DNA of 64,000 bases from Sporosarcina jiandibaonis (lineage in GTDB: Bacteria; Bacillota; Bacilli; Bacillales_A; Planococcaceae). Under the pieces are notes generated by a model. That model did no database searches and was not told where the DNA came from. It saw only the letters and a program-made list of their open reading frames with translations. Each line of letters begins with the position of its first letter. Position 1 is the first letter of the stretch. The position numbers and the translations under genes are program-made. Positions 36,817 to 47,429 of this stretch are shown piece by piece. The stretch is from NCBI RefSeq assembly GCF_013184495.1, contig NZ_JAAOIY010000001.1:1054001-1118000 (forward strand), written 5' to 3'.

Positions 36817-37173
36817 TTAAGCGAACCAGTTGATGCCCATCGGCAGTTTAAATCCGAGGAACATGGTTGCGAATAAGAAGATGAAAAAGAAAATCCATAA
36901 TGTCGTAACGTTTTTCTCTTTGCTCGAACGAACTAGCACCATTTCCATTAGACCAATCGTAACAAGGCCAAGCAGGAATTTAACTCCGTACAGAGCAGGA
37001 TCCAGTCCAGAGTGATTCATGAATAATATTGCACCTGAGACTAAAATTAGAACATAAAATAATCTACTGCTCATATGAACAATTTTGCGCCCTTTTGAGC
37101 CATTCGCCATTACAGCCGCTACTAGGAATAAAATGATTCCAACAACCCAAGTAAAAATGTGGAAATGTATCAT
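36817..37173 (-). CDS. yisL: UPF0344 membrane protein (YisL-like)
   Basis: 118 residues with four membrane helices. It begins MIHFHIFTWVVGIILFLVA and has HMSSRLFYVLILVSGAILF and VKFLLGLVTIGLMEMVLVR, the pattern of YisL (DUF1516). Function unknown. The ATG at 37173 follows GAGGTG by 6 bases; the GTG at 37182 is within that ribosome site. It lies 75 bases after yisK on the same strand, the same pair as in B. subtilis. Confidence 0.85.
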   Translation of the reverse strand: MIHFHIFTWVVGIILFLVAAVMANGSKGRKIVHMSSRLFYVLILVSGAILFMNHSGLDPALYGVKFLLGLVTIGLMEMVLVRSSKEKNVTTLWIFFFIFLFATMFLGFKLPMGINWFA

Positions 37174-37248
37174 CAACTTCACCTCATAAAAATTATGTCG
37201 TACTTATTTATCCTATCACAGATTCGGATGAGGCTTAAGCAAACATGC

Positions 37249-38148
37249 TTACACAAATTGATTTGAAAGTGTGCCGATCCCTTCAATCGAAATATTGACC
37301 GTATCCCCTTTTCGCAAGAAAACAGGCGGCTTCATGCCTTTTCCAACACCCGCTGGCGTGCCCGTCAAAATGATATCACCGGGTTCCAATGTCACAAACC
37401 GAGAAATTTCCGCAATAATTTCATCGACTTTAAACATCATTGCCTCTGTATTGCTGTTTTGTCTTATTTCATCATTTACTTTCGTAACAATCGATAAGTT
37501 ATTCGGGTTTGGCAGTTCATCTTTAGTGACTAAATAAGGTCCCATAGGACAAGTGCCATTTAAACTTTTTCCGAGAAAGAACTGTCCATGCGCTGTTTGA
37601 ATATCACGTGCGGTAATATCATTCGCAATTGTATAACCAAAAATATAATCATACGCCAATTGTTTAGGTATATTATGCCCCCTCTTACAGATGACAACTG
37701 CAAGTTCTCCTTCATAATCAAGGTTTTCCGTCACTTCAGCATGGATGGGTAATTGTTGTTCATCCGCAGCAATTGTCGTTGGTGATTTTGTGAATATCAT
37801 TAACTTTTCAGGCGCTGCTTCGTCCCCCATTTCGGTTGCGTGATCAAAATAGTTTTTTCCTACGCAAATGACATTCTTCGGTGTTCTAGGAATTGGCGCA
37901 AGCCACTCAATAGATGAGAATGAATATTTATATTCGCTCGCATATTCGTCTTTTTCTGCACGGTTAACAAGTTTACGGATTGATTCGACGAAATCTAACC
38001 CCGATGAAACACCTTCGATGATCGTCTTCGGTAAACTAGTATCGCCGTAATGGATTGCCAAAGCCAACGCATCCCATACTGCCTCTTCCCTTTTTACCTT
38101 CGGACCATACAATGTCTGACCTTCCAATTGAAACGATAACAATTTCAT
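37249..38148 (-). CDS. yisK: Fumarylacetoacetate hydrolase-family protein (YisK-like)
   Basis: 299 residues. C-terminal FAH domain with metal ligands in LDYEGELAVVICKRG (ExE) and TIANDITARDIQ (Asp), plus GKSLNGTCPMGPYLV and DIILTGTPAGVG. The N-terminal small domain is about residues 1-90. B. subtilis YisK has oxaloacetate decarboxylase activity and associates with the Mbl cytoskeleton; the same function is likely but not proven here. An ATG with GGATGGG upstream starts the gene. Confidence 0.9.
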   Translation of the reverse strand: MKLLSFQLEGQTLYGPKVKREEAVWDALALAIHYGDTSLPKTIIEGVSSGLDFVESIRKLVNRAEKDEYASEYKYSFSSIEWLAPIPRTPKNVICVGKNYFDHATEMGDEAAPEKLMIFTKSPTTIAADEQQLPIHAEVTENLDYEGELAVVICKRGHNIPKQLAYDYIFGYTIANDITARDIQTAHGQFFLGKSLNGTCPMGPYLVTKDELPNPNNLSIVTKVNDEIRQNSNTEAMMFKVDEIIAEISRFVTLEPGDIILTGTPAGVGKGMKPPVFLRKGDTVNISIEGIGTLSNQFV

Positions 38149-38211
38149 CTTTTACCCATCCTCCCAATTCATAATTCCCTTGTTATGACTCTATTTCGAC
38201 AATTGTCCCGT

Positions 38212-39387
38212 TTATTCCTCTTTTTTCATCAAACTTCTTCCGTAAGTCCCTTTTCTCCATAACCATTCAAGCGGACCCATCCGAAATTTTGAAAGCCATA
38301 GCTCCGCGAAGATAACTTGAACGACAAAGAGGCCAACTGCAATCCAAGTGCCCGCCGCTAAGTCCACCCTGCCGTATAATCCAAAACCATACGAATAAAA
38401 AATCAATGTGGCGACAATTGATTGCGTGATATAGGTTGTTAAGGACATCCGCCCCGCTTTTCCAATAGGTCTGAAGACGTCGCGGAACAGTGGGAATGTA
38501 CAAAATAATAAAAGCAAGCTAACATAACCAGCGGCTAGAATGATGTTGCCAATCGTATCCTGTATTTGAATTAAATCCAATGCAGGTTTTTTCAAGTGCG
38601 GGAGTAATTTTATCCAGATTCCCGCAGCCAGTGATAATAACGCTAAAATAGCCAACCGAATTTTAAATTCTTTCGCGCGTTCAATGACTTTCCATTTCGA
38701 TAATGCCGCCCCAAACATGATAATCGGCAATACGATGAAAAACCCCATAAATGTCCCGCCGAGCCCTATGACTAACCACTCGAAAAACCTTAAAGTGAAA
38801 ATGTCCCCAAAAGAACCGCTTCCGAAAACTTCAATCGAACGTTCAATCAGGTCTAAGTCGGCGTAATCACTCATTAATAGATTCGAATTCGCTTTCATTA
38901 ATAATTTCGCGACAAAATACATGAATGCAGCCGGAATCATATATAGGGCTCCTGCAAATAAGGCAAGCCATTTTGCAGGAATCCGAACAAATATTAATAA
39001 CAAAAAGCCCATGACCGCATACGGAAATAATACATCGCCTGACCAGATGAAAAGCCCGTGTAATAGCCCAATGCCGAGCAATATTCCTAATCGCCTTGCC
39101 ATAACAGGTACGAACGGAGTGTTTCGCTGAATTGACTTCTCATATTGCATGTTAATGCCGTAGCCAAATAACAAAGCAAATATAGGATAAAAACTGCCCT
39201 GCACGAAAACATCGATCCACTTGAAAGTCGCCGCATCCCCCGATGTGAACCATGAGTAGGGATCCACATGTAAATAAGGCGTATGAAAAAGCAACATATT
39301 CGCGATAAAAATCCCCAAAAGTGCAAATCCTCTTGTTATATCAAGCGCTTCGATTCGATTTTCTACATTCGTAGGCGACATTTTCAC
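38212..39387 (-). CDS. DUF418 family membrane protein
   Basis: 391 residues, about ten membrane helices. The N-terminal RIEALDITRGFALLGIFIANM and the C-terminal DUF418 end (LWLSKFRMGPLEWLWRKGTYGR) are clear family signatures; GSFYPIFALLFGYGINMQ lies between. These proteins belong to the broad acyltransferase-3/YeiB group; the role is unknown. The GTG at 39387 (ATG two codons later) overlaps the addA stop by 4 bases, with GGGGGA 9 bases upstream, so it is translationally coupled to addAB. Confidence 0.85.
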   Translation of the reverse strand: MKMSPTNVENRIEALDITRGFALLGIFIANMLLFHTPYLHVDPYSWFTSGDAATFKWIDVFVQGSFYPIFALLFGYGINMQYEKSIQRNTPFVPVMARRLGILLGIGLLHGLFIWSGDVLFPYAVMGFLLLIFVRIPAKWLALFAGALYMIPAAFMYFVAKLLMKANSNLLMSDYADLDLIERSIEVFGSGSFGDIFTLRFFEWLVIGLGGTFMGFFIVLPIIMFGAALSKWKVIERAKEFKIRLAILALLSLAAGIWIKLLPHLKKPALDLIQIQDTIGNIILAAGYVSLLLLFCTFPLFRDVFRPIGKAGRMSLTTYITQSIVATLIFYSYGFGLYGRVDLAAGTWIAVGLFVVQVIFAELWLSKFRMGPLEWLWRKGTYGRSLMKKEE

Positions 39388-42300
39388 TTTTCTTCGTCCC
39401 CCTGAATAAGCACTGTACTATCCCCATCAAATAGGTAAAGCACCATTTCTTTAATTTCTACATTGATAATCGATTCGATTGCACGTTTGTACAAATTCAA
39501 CTGAACTCCGTAACGGTCTTGCATTTCATTTTCAATTTCACCAGGAGAATTGAATCGTCCTTGCACCCGGTCCGTTTTATAATCCAGCAGAACCCAACCA
39601 TCCTCTTCTTGGAATAAACAATCCGCGATTCCTTGAATGATTTGATAATCCCCGTCATCGCCATCATGCGCATACGTAAACGGCAATTCTCTCAATACTT
39701 TTGCTGACTGTTTTACTCTTTTCGCCATATCTGACTTTAAAAACTGAGTGATTTGATTGACCTGCACAGCATTTGCTTCTTCTTGCGTTAATAATTGACG
39801 CGTTTGTAGCGTTGTGATTAATTGCTCAACGGTTTCCGAATTTTGTTCTGTTTGAAGATCAATATGCTGCATGATCGTATGCATCGCCGTTCCGATTTCC
39901 GCAGGAGAAAGCGCCCGGGTTTGCATGAAGTTAGGTCGAGCATGCAAATATGCCGTGCTTACTTCATCTCCCTTTTCTGCAAAAGGATTTTCTTCCTCTT
40001 GTTGCGCAAGAATCGAGAGTCTTTTCAATTCGCTAACCGTTTGCTTCGAACGTTTTGCAATCGAATTGCTATATTCGTATGACCAATCAAAACGTCGTTT
40101 CACTTCATCATAAATTTGCTCATCAATTTCATCTGACTTTCCAACATCATCCTGAGGAATTAAACCATCATTTTCAACGATGCTCTCTTGGTGCAAATGT
40201 AGATTCATTACAGATGAAAACGGTAGCGCATCTATCTTCCATTTCGATGAATCTGCAACGAACTGTCCTCCCGGAAGCACATCAAATTTACCGAAGTCAG
40301 GATGCCTTGCGACTGCTGGTCCAATCCAATCGAGATAACTATTTGCTCTAGAACGCGTATACTCGGGCAACATCAACGATGGATCAACCAGTTGAGCATC
40401 CTGCCACTTACCGATCTCCCTTTCAATATCCTTAATAGAGGCGATTAGCTCCAAATATTCTTTTGCTCTGGTCATCGCGACATATAAGATCCGCATTTCT
40501 TCTGCACGCATTTCGAGTTCCTTTTTCTCTTTCATCGCTAAAAAAGGCAAAGATGTATACGTAATTCGATTATCCGGATCAATTGCTTTCACTGCCAAAC
40601 CGAAATGTTGGTCGAATAAATAAGCTTCATTGAAATCCATCTTATTGAACTGCCTCGCAATTCCAGAAATAAAAACATATGGAAACTCGAGGCCTTTTGA
40701 TGAATGAATGGTCATTAACCGAACAACGTCTTCTGTATCAGTAAGCGACCTTGCTTCTCCTACATCATCGCCCCGCTTTCTCATCCGGTCGATAAATCGA
40801 AGGAAGCGGAATAAGCCGCGAAATGATGTTTTCTCATAATCAATAGCACGATCATGGAGCGCGCGAAGATTTGCCTGTCTTTGTTGTCCATTCGGCATGG
40901 CGCCAACCATTTCGTAATAATGCGTATCAGTGTACACTTGCCAAATCAGTTCAGATAATGATCCGCGACGCGCCAAATTTCTCCAATCTTCAAATTGCAC
41001 GAAGAACCGTTGCAATTTCTCTTGTGTCTTTGTTTCAATACCAGCGCCGCCTGTTGCCATAAAAGACTTTAATGCTTCATAAAACGGAGCATTCTTGTCG
41101 GCTAGCCGAATTTTCGCAAGCTCATTTTCAGTCATGCCGATAAACGGCGAACGGAGAACAGATGCCAGCGGAATATCTTGGTACGGATTATCAATGACAC
41201 GCAAGGTATTTAACATGATCATCACTTCGAGCGCTTCGAAATAACCTCGAGACAAGTTTGCATAGATTGGAATACCCGCAAGCTTGAACTCTTCAACAAA
41301 TTCAGCCGACCAAGTCATCGACCGCATTAAAATGACAATATCCCGGTATTCGAGCGGTCGTTTTTCATCGGAAAATGCATCTGTGACTTCTGCCCCTGAA
41401 GCCATTAACTCTTTAATCCGTTTAATTATAAAACGTGCTTCAGCTTGAGAACTTTTAATACTTTGTTCACTTTGATCTTCCTCTGTTGCATCTTCTTCGT
41501 CGTCTTCATAAAGGACAGTCAATTCCGCGGGCACTTCTTTAACCGGGTACTGCGCACCGTATTTAAGTGCGGCAGCCTCATCGTAATCGATATCTCCGAC
41601 ACGAGCGCCCATCACCTGCGAAAAGATGAAATTCGTTGAATCCAATACTTCTTTTCGACTTCTGAAGTTCGCGTTCAAATCGATTTTCAGGCCCGAATCT
41701 TCGCCCGTTGCGTTAAAGTTTTTATACTTTCCAAGAAACAGGTTTGGTTCAGCCAGACGAAAACCATAAATCGATTGTTTGACATCGCCGACCATAAACA
41801 GATTCCCATCTTTCTCATTGCCATTTTTCACCAAATTGACAATGGTTTCTTGCAGTAGGTTCGTATCCTGATATTCATCAACGAGCACTTCCGAAAATCG
41901 CTTGCGGTAATCAATGGCGATATCAGAAGGCAGTAGTTTTCCATCTATTTCAACAGACAGGATCCGTAGAGCATAATGTTCTAAATCTGAAAAATCTACA
42001 ATTCCCCGGTCAATTTTCACAGTTTCATAACGCCTGCCAAAATCAATCACCAGTTCAATTAACGTATGCATTGCGGGTGCCATTAATTTAATTTCTTCCA
42101 GAAGCCGATTCGGTGTTCGAATAAAATATTTTTCTTTAAGGTCATTGACAATCTTTTTCACAACATCTCGAATTTTTTTCGCGCGGTCGGCAAGCCCTTC
42201 ATCGCAGGAATCTTTTTTAATTGCTCCTGCCCTGACCCACTTCAGCGTCCCGAAAAACTCGTATGTTTCTTCCCAAGTTCCAACTGTAATGCGCCTGATG

Positions 42301-43109
42301 GCTTCATCAATCCACATCATGTCAGTTTCTGCAGTTGCAGCAAGTGCCGCGGGTCCTTCAGGCATCAAAGCGATACGTCTTAAATCACCTGTTAACGCAG
42401 CTGCTTCTTCAAGGGAATGACGAATTGCTGTTTTTAAGGGTCCTATAAATTCAAGTTCATCGACTGAGCTGATTTGCTCGATTTCATATTGTTCAGGTAT
42501 GAGGCACAACCACTTCTCCGGAGAAGGATGAACCCTTGAATAATCGTATAAACGACTGATAAGAGTCTCAATCATTTGGTCGTCTCTATCCGAAGTGAAA
42601 CTATCTGCCAGCCTATAAATCAACTCAGGATTTTCAGAACTGTACGCCGTTTCAAGCACTTCACTAATCGTGTCATCGCGAAGAAGCGCGACCTCCGTGC
42701 TGTCAGCGATTCTAAAACCCGGATCGATATCAAGTAAATAAGCGTACTGCCGAACGACATTTTGGCAAAACGAGTGAAGCGTGGAAATCTGTGCTTTATT
42801 CAACAAGTTCAATTGCCTGCGCAAATGAACAGATTCCGGTTTTTCTGCAATCGCTTCTTCGAGCGCTTCTGCCATTCGATGACGCATTTCAGCAGCCGCT
42901 GCATTTGTAAATGTCACGACGAGTAATTCATCCACATCGATTGGATTCTTCTCATCGACAACTTTTTCGATCATTCTCGAAATGAGCACTTTGGTTTTCC
43001 CTGAACCCGCGGCTGCAGAAACAAGAATATCTCTGCCCGAAGCCCATATTGCTATCCATTGTTCATCGGTAAACGTAAGTCCTTCAGGTTTCACGGGTAT
43101 GTTCATCAT
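39384..43109 (-). CDS. addA: AddA helicase-nuclease subunit
   Basis: 1241 residues. UvrD-type SF1 helicase: Walker A ILVSAAAGSGKTKVLISRM near the N-terminus, LVDEYQDTN as motif II, MVGDVKQSIYGFR as motif III, VRLMTIHSSKGLEFPYVF and EMRILYVAMTRAKE as motifs V-VI. The C-terminal RecB-like nuclease has GWVLLDYKTDRVQG. With AddB it processes double-strand ends up to Chi for RecA loading. The ATG at 43109 has GGAGGT 8 bases before it, within the end of addB (26-base overlap). Confidence 0.95.
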   Translation of the reverse strand: MMNIPVKPEGLTFTDEQWIAIWASGRDILVSAAAGSGKTKVLISRMIEKVVDEKNPIDVDELLVVTFTNAAAAEMRHRMAEALEEAIAEKPESVHLRRQLNLLNKAQISTLHSFCQNVVRQYAYLLDIDPGFRIADSTEVALLRDDTISEVLETAYSSENPELIYRLADSFTSDRDDQMIETLISRLYDYSRVHPSPEKWLCLIPEQYEIEQISSVDELEFIGPLKTAIRHSLEEAAALTGDLRRIALMPEGPAALAATAETDMMWIDEAIRRITVGTWEETYEFFGTLKWVRAGAIKKDSCDEGLADRAKKIRDVVKKIVNDLKEKYFIRTPNRLLEEIKLMAPAMHTLIELVIDFGRRYETVKIDRGIVDFSDLEHYALRILSVEIDGKLLPSDIAIDYRKRFSEVLVDEYQDTNLLQETIVNLVKNGNEKDGNLFMVGDVKQSIYGFRLAEPNLFLGKYKNFNATGEDSGLKIDLNANFRSRKEVLDSTNFIFSQVMGARVGDIDYDEAAALKYGAQYPVKEVPAELTVLYEDDEEDATEEDQSEQSIKSSQAEARFIIKRIKELMASGAEVTDAFSDEKRPLEYRDIVILMRSMTWSAEFVEEFKLAGIPIYANLSRGYFEALEVMIMLNTLRVIDNPYQDIPLASVLRSPFIGMTENELAKIRLADKNAPFYEALKSFMATGGAGIETKTQEKLQRFFVQFEDWRNLARRGSLSELIWQVYTDTHYYEMVGAMPNGQQRQANLRALHDRAIDYEKTSFRGLFRFLRFIDRMRKRGDDVGEARSLTDTEDVVRLMTIHSSKGLEFPYVFISGIARQFNKMDFNEAYLFDQHFGLAVKAIDPDNRITYTSLPFLAMKEKKELEMRAEEMRILYVAMTRAKEYLELIASIKDIEREIGKWQDAQLVDPSLMLPEYTRSRANSYLDWIGPAVARHPDFGKFDVLPGGQFVADSSKWKIDALPFSSVMNLHLHQESIVENDGLIPQDDVGKSDEIDEQIYDEVKRRFDWSYEYSNSIAKRSKQTVSELKRLSILAQQEEENPFAEKGDEVSTAYLHARPNFMQTRALSPAEIGTAMHTIMQHIDLQTEQNSETVEQLITTLQTRQLLTQEEANAVQVNQITQFLKSDMAKRVKQSAKVLRELPFTYAHDGDDGDYQIIQGIADCLFQEEDGWVLLDYKTDRVQGRFNSPGEIENEMQDRYGVQLNLYKRAIESIINVEIKEMVLYLFDGDSTVLIQGDEEK

Positions 43110-46100
43110 CCCCAACCACCTCCTCACGCATTTTTTCAAGTGATGTATCTGCATCTAACATTTCGTAATTACGATATTGTTGAGCTGGATCTGTTGGGTC
43201 GAATTGACAAACGGATCGGTACGAACAAAATTGGCAAGGCATTTTATCTTTCAACTTATACGGATAAACACGCGTATCTCCCGCTAGCATTGCATTTCCA
43301 GCCATTTGATGTCGTGTTCTCACATAAGACCGCATCATTTGCAGATCCTCTGCTGCCAACACTTTCGATCTCTTTGTAAATGATCCATCTTTTTTGAATG
43401 CCGCCGGAATAATCTTTGACGAACTACCGATTTCAACGTCCATCGCTTCTGCCACTTCAGGATGCTCTAGTAGAAATCCGCGCATTTTATAAGATTTGGC
43501 AATTTCATCCTCCAATAGTTGGGCTGAAAGCTCTTCTACTGGGCGAATCATCGGATTATGAACGTGGACATACAGTAAACCCGCCGGATCTGCATGAAAA
43601 CCAAGCAATTCTTCAACATGCTCAAGCGCCACGTCAAGGTATGTCATCATTTGTAACGATAATCCATAATACACTTCAGCCAAGTCAAGTTCTCTTGCCG
43701 AAGATTTATAATCAATGACGCGAATATAATTCTTCCCATTAATTTCAGAAGCATCGATTCGATCAATTCGGCCACGAAGTTGCAAAGGCTTCCCCATTCG
43801 AAGAGGAATTTCCAAGGAAGGCAACTTTTCGCCCGGTCCAAATCCTGCCTCGATTGCAATCGGCTTAAAGTTTGTCGATTTAGCTTGTGTGCTAAGTGAA
43901 TAAATTGTCCGTTGAATAACTTGCACTAACTTCCGCTTGATGTATACATAGCGATTCGTTGATGATAGGATCCGGTTGAAAAAGTATGGCGTAATGTCAT
44001 CTACTGCATCAGATGCCAACCGCCAACATTCTCCTTTTGTCAATTCGGCCCAAGACTTTCCTAGTCGCATTGTTTCATCCGAAATCCATTTAAGAGCCGC
44101 GTGGAATAAATCACCAATAGCAGGTGCTTCAAGCGTATACTCTGATCGATCTTGTAAACCAAGGCCGAAAGAAGCATAGTGTTGAAACGGACAACTATAA
44201 TAGGATTCTATTCGCGAAACACTAGACACGAAAGAATCGCCGTATAATCCTTTTGTCAAATCAATCGTCAGTCTATCGGTTTCATTGCCAACTTCTAACG
44301 GTCGACGAATTCGACCGAGAACAGAAGTCCAATAAACATCTCTTTCATAATAGGCCAGTACAGCCTTCCATTCTGGTGCAATCTTCTGCATATGTTCCGC
44401 TTGCTTAAGTTTCATCGCAGCAAATGGCAATGCCGCCCTCGGATGGCTAATATACGCAAACCTGTCTACATCCCCCTCTAATTCTGACGGATCCATGACC
44501 GCAGATTCTGTCTGAATTCCCGGGAGAAGTTGCGAGATTCTTGCAATGTATAAGGACGGGAGTAGCGCTTTCCCTTCTTCATCTGCAATCGGGTATGAAA
44601 TGTATAGCTGTTCCCGCGGTGCAGTGAATGCGCGGTATGCGATAAATGTCTCGTCCATTAACTTCATTTTCGATGTCGGTGCAAGTTCGAAACCAATTTG
44701 AGAAAACCATTCCCGGTCGGTATCCGATAAAATTCCTTCATTATCAATTCGTTGCGGAAGCACACCGTCATTGACACCCAGGAGAAAAACCGCATCGATA
44801 TTCATTAAACCCGAAACTTCAATCGATGACACCGTCACTTGGTCTAATGAAGGTGGAATTCGAGTGAATTCCAACGAGTCGAATCCTTCATCTAAAATGC
44901 GTGCTGCGTCACTCGGATTCAACTCTTTATCGCCAAACATCAGCACGAACTGGTCGAGAACATCAATCCACCCGTTCCACGCCTGTTCATGTTCAGTTGC
45001 GCCCAAAAGACGACCCGCAAGCTCCTCTTCCGCCCGCAGATCAACTACTTTATCATAGACGCGCAGTTGCTCTATAAATAAAAATATCGCTTCTGCTACT
45101 TCCCTGCCATTCTTAGACTTCTTCATTTTCTTTTCAAACTTTTGAAGTGGTTCTCGTATACAATCGCGAATACGATGTAAGTCTTCTTGCATCGCAAGTT
45201 CTTCATCGGTTTGAACGTCGGTATGCAATTCAAGACCGCGATATCGTTTCACTCTCCAGCGCGAATCATCAAACCAACGAGAACCATAGATGCCACGTGC
45301 AAGAATATAATTTTCAAGGCGGTCTGCTCGTTCGCGCCATACATTCAAATTTTCACCATGCGGAAAAAATAAATCTGTTTTTACTGCGCGAAAAATCGAT
45401 TCATATGACCAACCCGAAGTGACCGCTTCCAATACAGAACGTGATAATTCAATGAGCGGATGATGCAACATCGGTTTTTTTCGGCTGATGAAAACTGGAA
45501 TATCGTAATGCGGAAATATAGTTTCGATTAATTCATCGTACACTTCCGGTTGTCGATACAAGATGGCCAGATCCTTATACCTTTTTCCTGATAACATCAA
45601 TTCTCGAATCTTTCTTGCAACAGCATGAATCTCAGCCCTTCGATCGGCTGCTTCAATAAACGTTACATGACCATTCGACGGTTTCCCGCTTGTCGGGTAC
45701 TGATCAAATGCTGCCTCGAGATGTTTCAAATCATCATTTTCAAAGCGCATAACTTGATTCATATGAAAATCTTCTTCAACGTCAATAGACTCCAAGTATG
45801 CGATTCCTCGCAATCGCAAAGAAGTTCGCACTGGATTGAAAAACAATTCATGATCCGCGGATCCTGTTAAATCAGACTCCATCGGCAATGTCACTGTCAC
45901 GCGATTTCCATATTTTAAAAGTTCCGTAATAATTTCATATTCTCTCGTCGTAAAGCTTTCGAATCCGTCAATATAAATATCTGCCCCTTTTAATATGTCC
46001 GCATGTTGAATTTGCATCGCAAGAAGCGCCAAATGACCTTCACTGTCCACGTAAGATGTGCCAAGTTTTTCTTCTATTTTTGCAAGAAGAAGTGATAAAT

Positions 46101-46584
46101 CGCTGGCCTTATCAATCAAGGTTCTCGGTGCACTCGCGGCGAGTAGTTGGTCGTGAAGTTCATTCATCGTAGTAAAGTCAACAGCGTAGCGACCAAACTC
46201 CTGTAATAAGGTGCCGATTTGTTCCGTAAATCCGCGTTTATTAGCTGCTTGGCGAAATAACTTGAACTCTTCATGATGCTCTTCCAAAACACTTCTAACG
46301 AGCATCCGGTAGCCAAAACCATTTACTTCTTTACGAGTAATACCGCCGACCTCCTGAAGTATCCGCCAAGCTAATCGTTTAAATGTCACAACTTGTGCAC
46401 GAATGATTCCATTCAATCCGTAATTGACGGCTAAACTATGCTCCACAGAAAAAGACATTTGGTCTGGAACGATGATAAAAATGGGAGCTCCTAATGGATT
46501 TTGTTTAAGTTCTTCAGCAATTTCTCTTTGAATATGCGTCGTTTTTCCAGATCCAGATCTTCCGGTAATAAAACGTAATGACAC
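43084..46584 (-). CDS. addB: AddB helicase-nuclease subunit
   Basis: 1166 residues, the same length as in B. subtilis. N-terminal Walker A FITGRSGSGKTTHIQ; C-terminal RecB-like nuclease IRVIDYKSSARELD. The four iron-sulfur Cys are visible: one in SYYSCPFQHYASF and three in PCQFCSYRSVCQF. The GTG at 46584 with GGAGGGG 6 bases before it is the start; the longer frame passes through the upstream terminator and is rejected. It comes first in an addB-addA-DUF418 operon. Confidence 0.95.
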   Translation of the reverse strand: MSLRFITGRSGSGKTTHIQREIAEELKQNPLGAPIFIIVPDQMSFSVEHSLAVNYGLNGIIRAQVVTFKRLAWRILQEVGGITRKEVNGFGYRMLVRSVLEEHHEEFKLFRQAANKRGFTEQIGTLLQEFGRYAVDFTTMNELHDQLLAASAPRTLIDKASDLSLLLAKIEEKLGTSYVDSEGHLALLAMQIQHADILKGADIYIDGFESFTTREYEIITELLKYGNRVTVTLPMESDLTGSADHELFFNPVRTSLRLRGIAYLESIDVEEDFHMNQVMRFENDDLKHLEAAFDQYPTSGKPSNGHVTFIEAADRRAEIHAVARKIRELMLSGKRYKDLAILYRQPEVYDELIETIFPHYDIPVFISRKKPMLHHPLIELSRSVLEAVTSGWSYESIFRAVKTDLFFPHGENLNVWRERADRLENYILARGIYGSRWFDDSRWRVKRYRGLELHTDVQTDEELAMQEDLHRIRDCIREPLQKFEKKMKKSKNGREVAEAIFLFIEQLRVYDKVVDLRAEEELAGRLLGATEHEQAWNGWIDVLDQFVLMFGDKELNPSDAARILDEGFDSLEFTRIPPSLDQVTVSSIEVSGLMNIDAVFLLGVNDGVLPQRIDNEGILSDTDREWFSQIGFELAPTSKMKLMDETFIAYRAFTAPREQLYISYPIADEEGKALLPSLYIARISQLLPGIQTESAVMDPSELEGDVDRFAYISHPRAALPFAAMKLKQAEHMQKIAPEWKAVLAYYERDVYWTSVLGRIRRPLEVGNETDRLTIDLTKGLYGDSFVSSVSRIESYYSCPFQHYASFGLGLQDRSEYTLEAPAIGDLFHAALKWISDETMRLGKSWAELTKGECWRLASDAVDDITPYFFNRILSSTNRYVYIKRKLVQVIQRTIYSLSTQAKSTNFKPIAIEAGFGPGEKLPSLEIPLRMGKPLQLRGRIDRIDASEINGKNYIRVIDYKSSARELDLAEVYYGLSLQMMTYLDVALEHVEELLGFHADPAGLLYVHVHNPMIRPVEELSAQLLEDEIAKSYKMRGFLLEHPEVAEAMDVEIGSSSKIIPAAFKKDGSFTKRSKVLAAEDLQMMRSYVRTRHQMAGNAMLAGDTRVYPYKLKDKMPCQFCSYRSVCQFDPTDPAQQYRNYEMLDADTSLEKMREEVVGDDEHTRET

Positions 46585-46609
46585 ACACTTCCCCTCCTTT
46601 GAACGTAAA

Positions 46610-46660
46610 AAAACCTGCAATCCTTTCTCTCTATTGTACAGGAAAGGGGATGCAGGTACT
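46610..46660 (-). terminator. Terminator of the TVP38 gene
   Basis: ACCTGCAATCCTTT (46613-46626) with AAAGGGGATGCAGGT (46643-46657), then seven T residues on the minus strand. It separates this gene from addB. Confidence 0.75.
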
Positions 46661-46663
46661 ATT

Positions 46664-47305
46664 TTAGTAGGTTTCCTTTTTTTTACGTCTTTCATTCAAC
46701 TGATGAAAATCCGCGTCTACTTTTTTCGTTAATCGGTGTTCAAGTCGCTTTCCAATCAACCAAAGCAAAATAACAACAACTGCAACAATCGCAGTTCGAA
46801 TTGGTTGTGTAAGCAGCGCTTTTAAATCGTATCCTATAAAACTAACAGTACATATCATTACAAGTTTGCCAGCCATCAACGTGAGTAAGTAATGCGTTTT
46901 CCTTATACCTGACAAACCAGCTACTAAGTTTACTAAAGCAGACGGTGTAAAAGGAAAGCAGATAAATAAGAATAACGGACCGAATCCATTCCGGTCTACC
47001 CATTTAATAAGCTTTTGCACACGAATACTTTTTGTTAAAAAGCGAAAAAATCGATTCTCACCATATTTTCGAATCAATAAAAACACAGCATATGAACCAG
47101 CTGTCGTGCCTGCCCATGATAATAGAATTCCATACCCTAATCCAAAAGCACTTGCATTCGCAAAAACAAATACAAATAAAGGCAAGAAAGGGAGAAACGA
47201 CTCGATAAATGGTAACAGGAGTCCGATTAATGGTCCAAACGCTCTATAATGTTGAGACAACTCTATAATTTTATCTACATCAAACCATTCATTCACCCAA
47301 ATCAC
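46664..47305 (-). CDS. TVP38/TMEM64-family membrane protein (YhjE-like)
   Basis: 213 residues, about five helices. The VTT/DedA-like core is PFIESFLPFLPLFVFVFANASAFGLGYGILLSWAGTTAGSYAVFLLIRKYG and the second half has FPFTPSALVNLVAGLSGI. Basic C-terminal tail. DedA-superfamily proteins act in lipid scrambling or undecaprenyl-phosphate handling; the exact role of the YhjE type is open. In B. subtilis yhjE is also near addBA. Confidence 0.85.
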   Translation of the reverse strand: MIWVNEWFDVDKIIELSQHYRAFGPLIGLLLPFIESFLPFLPLFVFVFANASAFGLGYGILLSWAGTTAGSYAVFLLIRKYGENRFFRFLTKSIRVQKLIKWVDRNGFGPLFLFICFPFTPSALVNLVAGLSGIRKTHYLLTLMAGKLVMICTVSFIGYDLKALLTQPIRTAIVAVVVILLWLIGKRLEHRLTKKVDADFHQLNERRKKKETY

Positions 47306-47429
47306 CCTCGCAGCATCTAGAGACTTATAGTGATAAGTATACCCAATAAATCAATTTTATCACCTATTTCATCAATTTTACACAAAAGTATAGTATAATC
47401 AGAAAAACAAATAAGAAAGATGTGACAAA

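Noticed and set aside
46585..46695. N-terminal extension of addB
   Set aside because: It would be translated from the terminator of the upstream gene; the GTG at 46584 gives the exact B. subtilis AddB length.
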